This document shows, piece after piece, positions 60,655-64,000 of a stretch of 64,000 bases of DNA. The position numbers and the translations under genes were made by a program. Position 1 is the stretch's first letter. Every line of letters starts with the position of its first letter. The stretch spans positions 15,128,001 through 15,192,000 of the forward strand of contig NC_091051.1 of the NCBI RefSeq assembly GCF_963966145.1, read 5' to 3'. Source of the DNA: Tenebrio molitor (lineage: Eukaryota; Arthropoda; Insecta; Coleoptera; Tenebrionidae). The notes beneath the pieces are model-generated. The model ran no database searches and had not been told where the DNA came from. It saw only the letters and a list, made by a program, of their open reading frames with translations.

Positions 60655-60905
60655 TTTGTTCGACACTATCAGAATTTGAGAATTTTCTCCTGTGTGAATG
60701 GATTTTGATAAACGTCACAACTTGTCAAAACGAAACGTCAAGCTAATTTTCAAGATTTTAAGCTATTTGGAGCCTTTAAGGGGCTCGTTGAACAAAAAAA
60801 CGTTGTATTCAACTCGTTCTTGTGTAAATTGGGCTTTTTTTGGCACTCGTGGGACTTTAAAACGCTCGTTTCACTCGCGTTTTAAACTGGCCCACTCGTT
60901 ACTAC
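60655..60905 (+). repeat. Interspersed repeat D, copy 2
   Basis: Inverse of 28404-28762, with the same frame SKRNVKLIFKILSYLEPL…YSTRSCVNW…KRSFHSRFK. The 3' part ends in a short TACTAC run. A fragment also replaces the 3' end of hydrolase copy 1 at about 51595-51660. Confidence 0.6.
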
Positions 60906-60959
60906 TACTACTACTATTTATTCTTGCGGTTTTAGTTTATCTTAATAAATGTGACTAAT

Positions 60960-61215
60960 TTTTCGACAGTTTGTTGAAATTTTGACAACGTTTGTTGACA
61001 ACGAAAGTTGCCAAGCAACGCACGAATGGCTATGGTCAGCAAAATCATGCTCGCGACGTTGGGGCTTGTAACCTTTGTTTACTGTCCAGTTCCCTGATAA
61101 GATATCGTGTTGTTATACAGTCTATGTTCATTTTGAAAGAATAAGTCATCCCGCAGTGAAAATTTCATTAAAATCGGTTAAGTGGTTCTGGATTTTATAC
61201 GGACCGTACATACTA
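60960..61215 (+). repeat. Possible non-LTR retrotransposon 3' tail
   Basis: AAATTTCATTAAAATCGGTT followed by AAGTGGTTCTGGA is a phrase often seen at the 3' end of insect RTE/BovB-like LINEs and their SINEs. No coding part present. Confidence 0.3.
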
Positions 61216-61216
61216 A

Positions 61217-61349
61217 TAAGGCCCGGTTTATTCACCTTCAAGTAACTTTATTTGAACGGTAACAACCATGGATCTACCAATAGCAGATTCTAAATCATAG
61301 CAACTACTGGCCAGATAAATTTACTTGAAGGTGAATAAACCGGGCCTTA
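61217..61349. mobile_element. Short palindromic element, 133 bp, perfect 29-bp arms
   Basis: TAAGGCCCGGTTTATTCACC with the next nine bases is exactly mirrored at 61321-61349. No clear target duplication. Non-coding. Confidence 0.75.
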
Positions 61350-61389
61350 GTCACACATCCACATGACTTACAATTTTATTAGTATGGAT

Positions 61390-61756
61390 AAATATCGTAT
61401 GATCGAAAAGGTTTTGGATCGCGATAGCAATGAAATGTAAAAACCATCTATAGAATTATTTACTTCTACTGCCCGTAATTCTTTTATACTTCAAAGTAGC
61501 GCTAATATCTCACGGAACTCATTTAAACATAAACGAGGCGAATAAATCCAATTACCATTTTCACCACGATTTCCATTACTGTAGTATGATTTAATAATAA
61601 AAATTGTATGTTCTCTTTGAAACATTTTGAAATATAACCTGCTAACTTGAAAGTTGTCAAGTAAATGTCACAAATAATTGAAATAAATAATTTCATAGAT
61701 AGCTTGTTAATTACACGGCAACCCTGATCCAAAGACTTTTTGATCATACGATATTT
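61390..61756. mobile_element. MITE, about 367 bp
   Basis: Arms AAATATCGTATGATCGAAAA, then GGTTTTGGATC, against GATCCAAAGACTTTTTGATC, then ATACGATATTT. Short internal frames are not recognisable. Confidence 0.65.
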
Positions 61757-61989
61757 TCGAACTGTGTTTTTTTAAACTGAACATAGGGAATCAGTATGGA
61801 CTATGTTCAAAGTTAAAAAATGTCCGGCATGTAGATATGTATAATGTATGCAGATGTTATGTACGTACTTACATAACATAAAAAAACCATTATCAAGTCA
61901 TTTGTATGGGCAAACTTTGTAAGCAAAACCCGAGTTGATATCTCACCATTCCTAAGATTTAAAAGAAATGTGAAAATATATGTTAACTC

Positions 61990-62170
61990 TTTGCAGCCCC
62001 CTTGGGGTGAAATTTCTAAAAATCATAATATGTAAAAGGAATGTACTCCTCGAGTTTCAACTATAAAAGAATTTGTGAAAATGCATTTTACCGTTTTTCA
62101 CCCCCTTGGGGGTGGTATTCCTAAAATTTACTGCTTTGCGAATAGAAGGAATGTACTCCTAGAATTTCAT
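61990..62170. repeat. CCCCTTGGGG-type interspersed repeat
   Basis: Two direct near-copies of CCCCCTTGGGG…GGAATGTACTCCT, related to 53668-53725 upstream of hydrolase copy 2. It marks the left part of the duplicated block. Confidence 0.5.
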
Positions 62171-62700
62171 GTTTCTAGATCCAGAGGTTTGGCCTCCGTG
62201 TTGATGAACCAGTCATTCACTTTTTTTACTATTTGCGTTATAATGCATTTACGTTTATTAATCACAAATGACCAAGGTTGTCTAGATATCAGTACCACCG
62301 TAAAAACCGAGACCTTACCATAATAACGAATGTTCAAATAATAATCAAGCGAATCGTGGTTTTCGCTCTCTTTTTCAAACGTTTTTTAGTTGCCTAATCC
62401 TTCACATGCACATGCATGACTACATTTTTTTCGGTTCATCTTATATTACATAATTCTCTTTCAATGGTGTCTGAAATTCTTATTGATGCTCTTGCACTTT
62501 CGCTCTTTCTTTGTACGCTTCCTATTTAACGAAATATTTGACAGTTGATGAAGCTACACCATACGTTAACGAAAATAAGAGAAAACACCAGGCTATGTAA
62601 CCACATTTTTTTTTTGAACGCACGTTATTTATAACGTGTTGTTTGCAACACTACCTACTCAATTATTGTTTTGTGTGAATTAGTATAAAGAAAATAGGCA
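62151..62700 (+). promoter_or_regulatory. Upstream region of hydrolase copy 3
   Basis: Paralogous to 53711-54197. Just before the ATG it keeps CACGTTATTTATA and AGTATAAAG, the likeliest core-promoter candidates. Confidence 0.6.
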
Positions 62701-63920
62701 ATGGATTATCACGACTTGAATATTACGGTTCCGTGGGGTCACATTGCAGGTAAATAACAATTTTAATTTTGTCAACTATTACGTTACAGAAGAGCTTTAT
62801 TTACCATTACGGCATTTGTAGGTCATATATGTAAAGGGTGTTTTTTAAAATTTGCCGTCGAAGTTGGCATTGGAGAATGGAGAGTCGATTGAGAACGCAC
62901 CAATCGTGTAAAAGAGTAAGATTTAAACAGCTGATCCGTGACCCGTTATCCGAATAGTGCATTCACAATCGACTCTTCAGCGCCAACTTCGACGCCAAAT
63001 TTTAAAAAACACCCGTTATGTGTATAAACGCTTAACCGTAATAGTAATTTACATATCTTATGAAATTAACTGTTTTAGCTAAATCATGGGGTAAGCATGA
63101 AGACCCCTTGGTACTGTTTTTCCATGGAATGAAGGACAATGCCGGTTCGTTCGACCGATTAATTCCACTTCTTCCACGATCATTCTGTTACATTTGCATT
63201 GATCTACCAGGTCATGGCAAGTCGAGTAATTTTCCACCGTTTCTTCCAATCTACAGTCTAAGTTTTGTGATGGTTTTCAAAATGATAACGCAACACTTCA
63301 ACCGAAAGAAATACATAATAATAGGACACAGTTATGGAGGGCAACTCGCATACACATTCTCCCAACTCTACCCCGAGTATGTCGAGAAGTTAGTCACATT
63401 AGACATCGTGCACTTTTACCCAGAAGACCCAAAAAAATTCCAAAATCATGTTCGAAACAGGCTCGACTACTGTATCGCGCTGACCCAAAATAATAAAGCA
63501 AGTGTTAAAATGACATATTCAGAAGCTCTACAAAAAATTCAGAAATATAGAACTTACGGGAACATTTCATCAGAAGCAGCAGAAACCTTGCTACAAAGAG
63601 GTTTGAAATCTGTAGGTGATGGAAAGTATGAATTTTCAACAGATCCGAGAATAAAAATGCACATCAACCCTTTTCATGATATGAGGAATATTCTAGCCAC
63701 TACGGAAATGTTTCCAGTTACTTGTCCCGTCTTAATTATTCTGGCACGCCAATCGTGGATGTATCACTTGCAGATGAAACCATTATTTGACCACCTGAAA
63801 GAATGCAAAAATGTCTCGATTCAAGAAGTGGAAGGGTTTCACGATGTTCATAATAATAATCCAGGAGTTGTGGCATCGCTTATTTCGGAATTTTTATTAA
63901 AGCAATGTGGGAAGTTGTAA
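62701..63920 (+). CDS. Serine hydrolase-like (SERHL/kraken type) alpha/beta-hydrolase, copy 3
   Basis: Exon 1 (62701-62749) encodes MDYHDLNITVPWGHIA. Exon 2 (63079-63920) starts after TGTTTTAG. Junction and length match copy 2: 296 residues. Visible motifs: FFHGMKDNAGSFDRLIP, DLPGHGKS, GHSYGG (Ser101), and EGFHDVHNNNP (His271). The residues just after the HG differ between the intact copies (ATD against MKD), as do the cap-end and pre-His segments (AHQSMTHHLR against ARQSWMYHLQ), positions expected to line the pocket. The intron is only 329 bp and carries a family E MITE. An ATG at 63061 lies in the intron and is not the real start. The 3' UTR runs to the window edge. Confidence 0.9.
62834..63016. 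mobile_element. MITE family E, copy 7 (183 bp), in intron of hydrolase copy 3
   Basis: Left AAGGGTGTTTTTTAAAATTT, then GCCGTCGAAGTTGGCATT; the right arm ends AAAAAACACCCGT. TA at 62832-62833 and 63017-63018. The equivalent place in copy 2's intron has no such element. Confidence 0.88.
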
Positions 63921-64000
63921 TTTGGGTGGGAGTTTCTACAATGGGAAAAATGATTCGTCTTAGTTGCATGCACCTTTGGACTGTTGAGGTGTGCGTGGGA

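Noticed and set aside
63060..63078. ATG immediately upstream of hydrolase copy 3 exon 2 as the start codon
   Set aside because: It lies in the intron before the TTTTAG acceptor; the true start is exon 1 at 62701, conserved in all three copies.
1..64000. CRISPR array, rRNA, prokaryotic operon or viral genome
   Set aside because: No regularly spaced repeats, no rRNA motifs, and all recognised genes have eukaryotic introns.

Overview
The window is nuclear DNA of an insect. It is AT-rich, its genes have GT-AG introns, and it carries a dense population of small TA-flanked inverted-repeat transposons with remnants of insect Tc1/mariner-type transposases. The order cannot be fixed from sequence alone; composition and repeat style would fit a beetle. 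No rRNA, functional tRNA or CRISPR array was found.

Left third (1-22.4 kb): the 5' half of a Pax6 gene on the minus strand, an eyeless (ey) orthologue. Three short exons were found by translation and splice-site matching: the exon leading into the paired domain (22378-22441), paired-domain part 1 (5980-6145) and paired-domain part 2 (384-564). All junction phases agree. Linker, homeodomain and C-terminus lie beyond the left edge. The introns hold a small coiled-coil gene on the opposite strand (5294-5635) and a plus-strand exon pair (11775-11936 and 12270-12381) encoding what looks like the end of a fibronectin-III-like ectodomain plus a transmembrane helix. The rest of the introns is largely transposon fossils, often nested.

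Middle (22.4-50 kb): mostly gene-free. GC-richer unique islands (about 22.4-24.0, 26.1-27.3, 30.0-30.9, 36.7-37.8, 39.7-41.7, 45.1-45.8 and 46.2-48.7 kb) alternate with AT-rich repeat-laden DNA. This layout suits a developmental-regulator locus, and the islands are candidate ey enhancers, promoters or 5' non-coding exons. That role is inferred. One minus-strand stretch near 47.3-47.5 kb reads like coding sequence.

Right end (50-64 kb): a plus-strand tandem array of a two-exon serine hydrolase-like (SERHL/kraken-type) alpha/beta-hydrolase gene. Copy 1 (50029-51558) is a pseudogene with a nonsense codon and a lost 3' half. Copies 2 (54198-56777) and 3 (62701-63920) each have an intact 296-codon frame. 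Each copy has a different transposon in its single intron. Between copies 2 and 3 sits an apparently complete 2705-bp hAT transposon (56981-59685) with 20-bp perfect terminal repeats, a perfect 8-bp target duplication and an uninterrupted five-exon transposase.

Repeats: at least seven copies of one MITE family (termini ACGGGTGTTTTTT, TA duplications) lie across the window, along with about twenty other inverted-repeat elements. Comparing empty and filled sites (35143-35378 inside a copy of a second family; the SERHL introns) fixes several boundaries directly.
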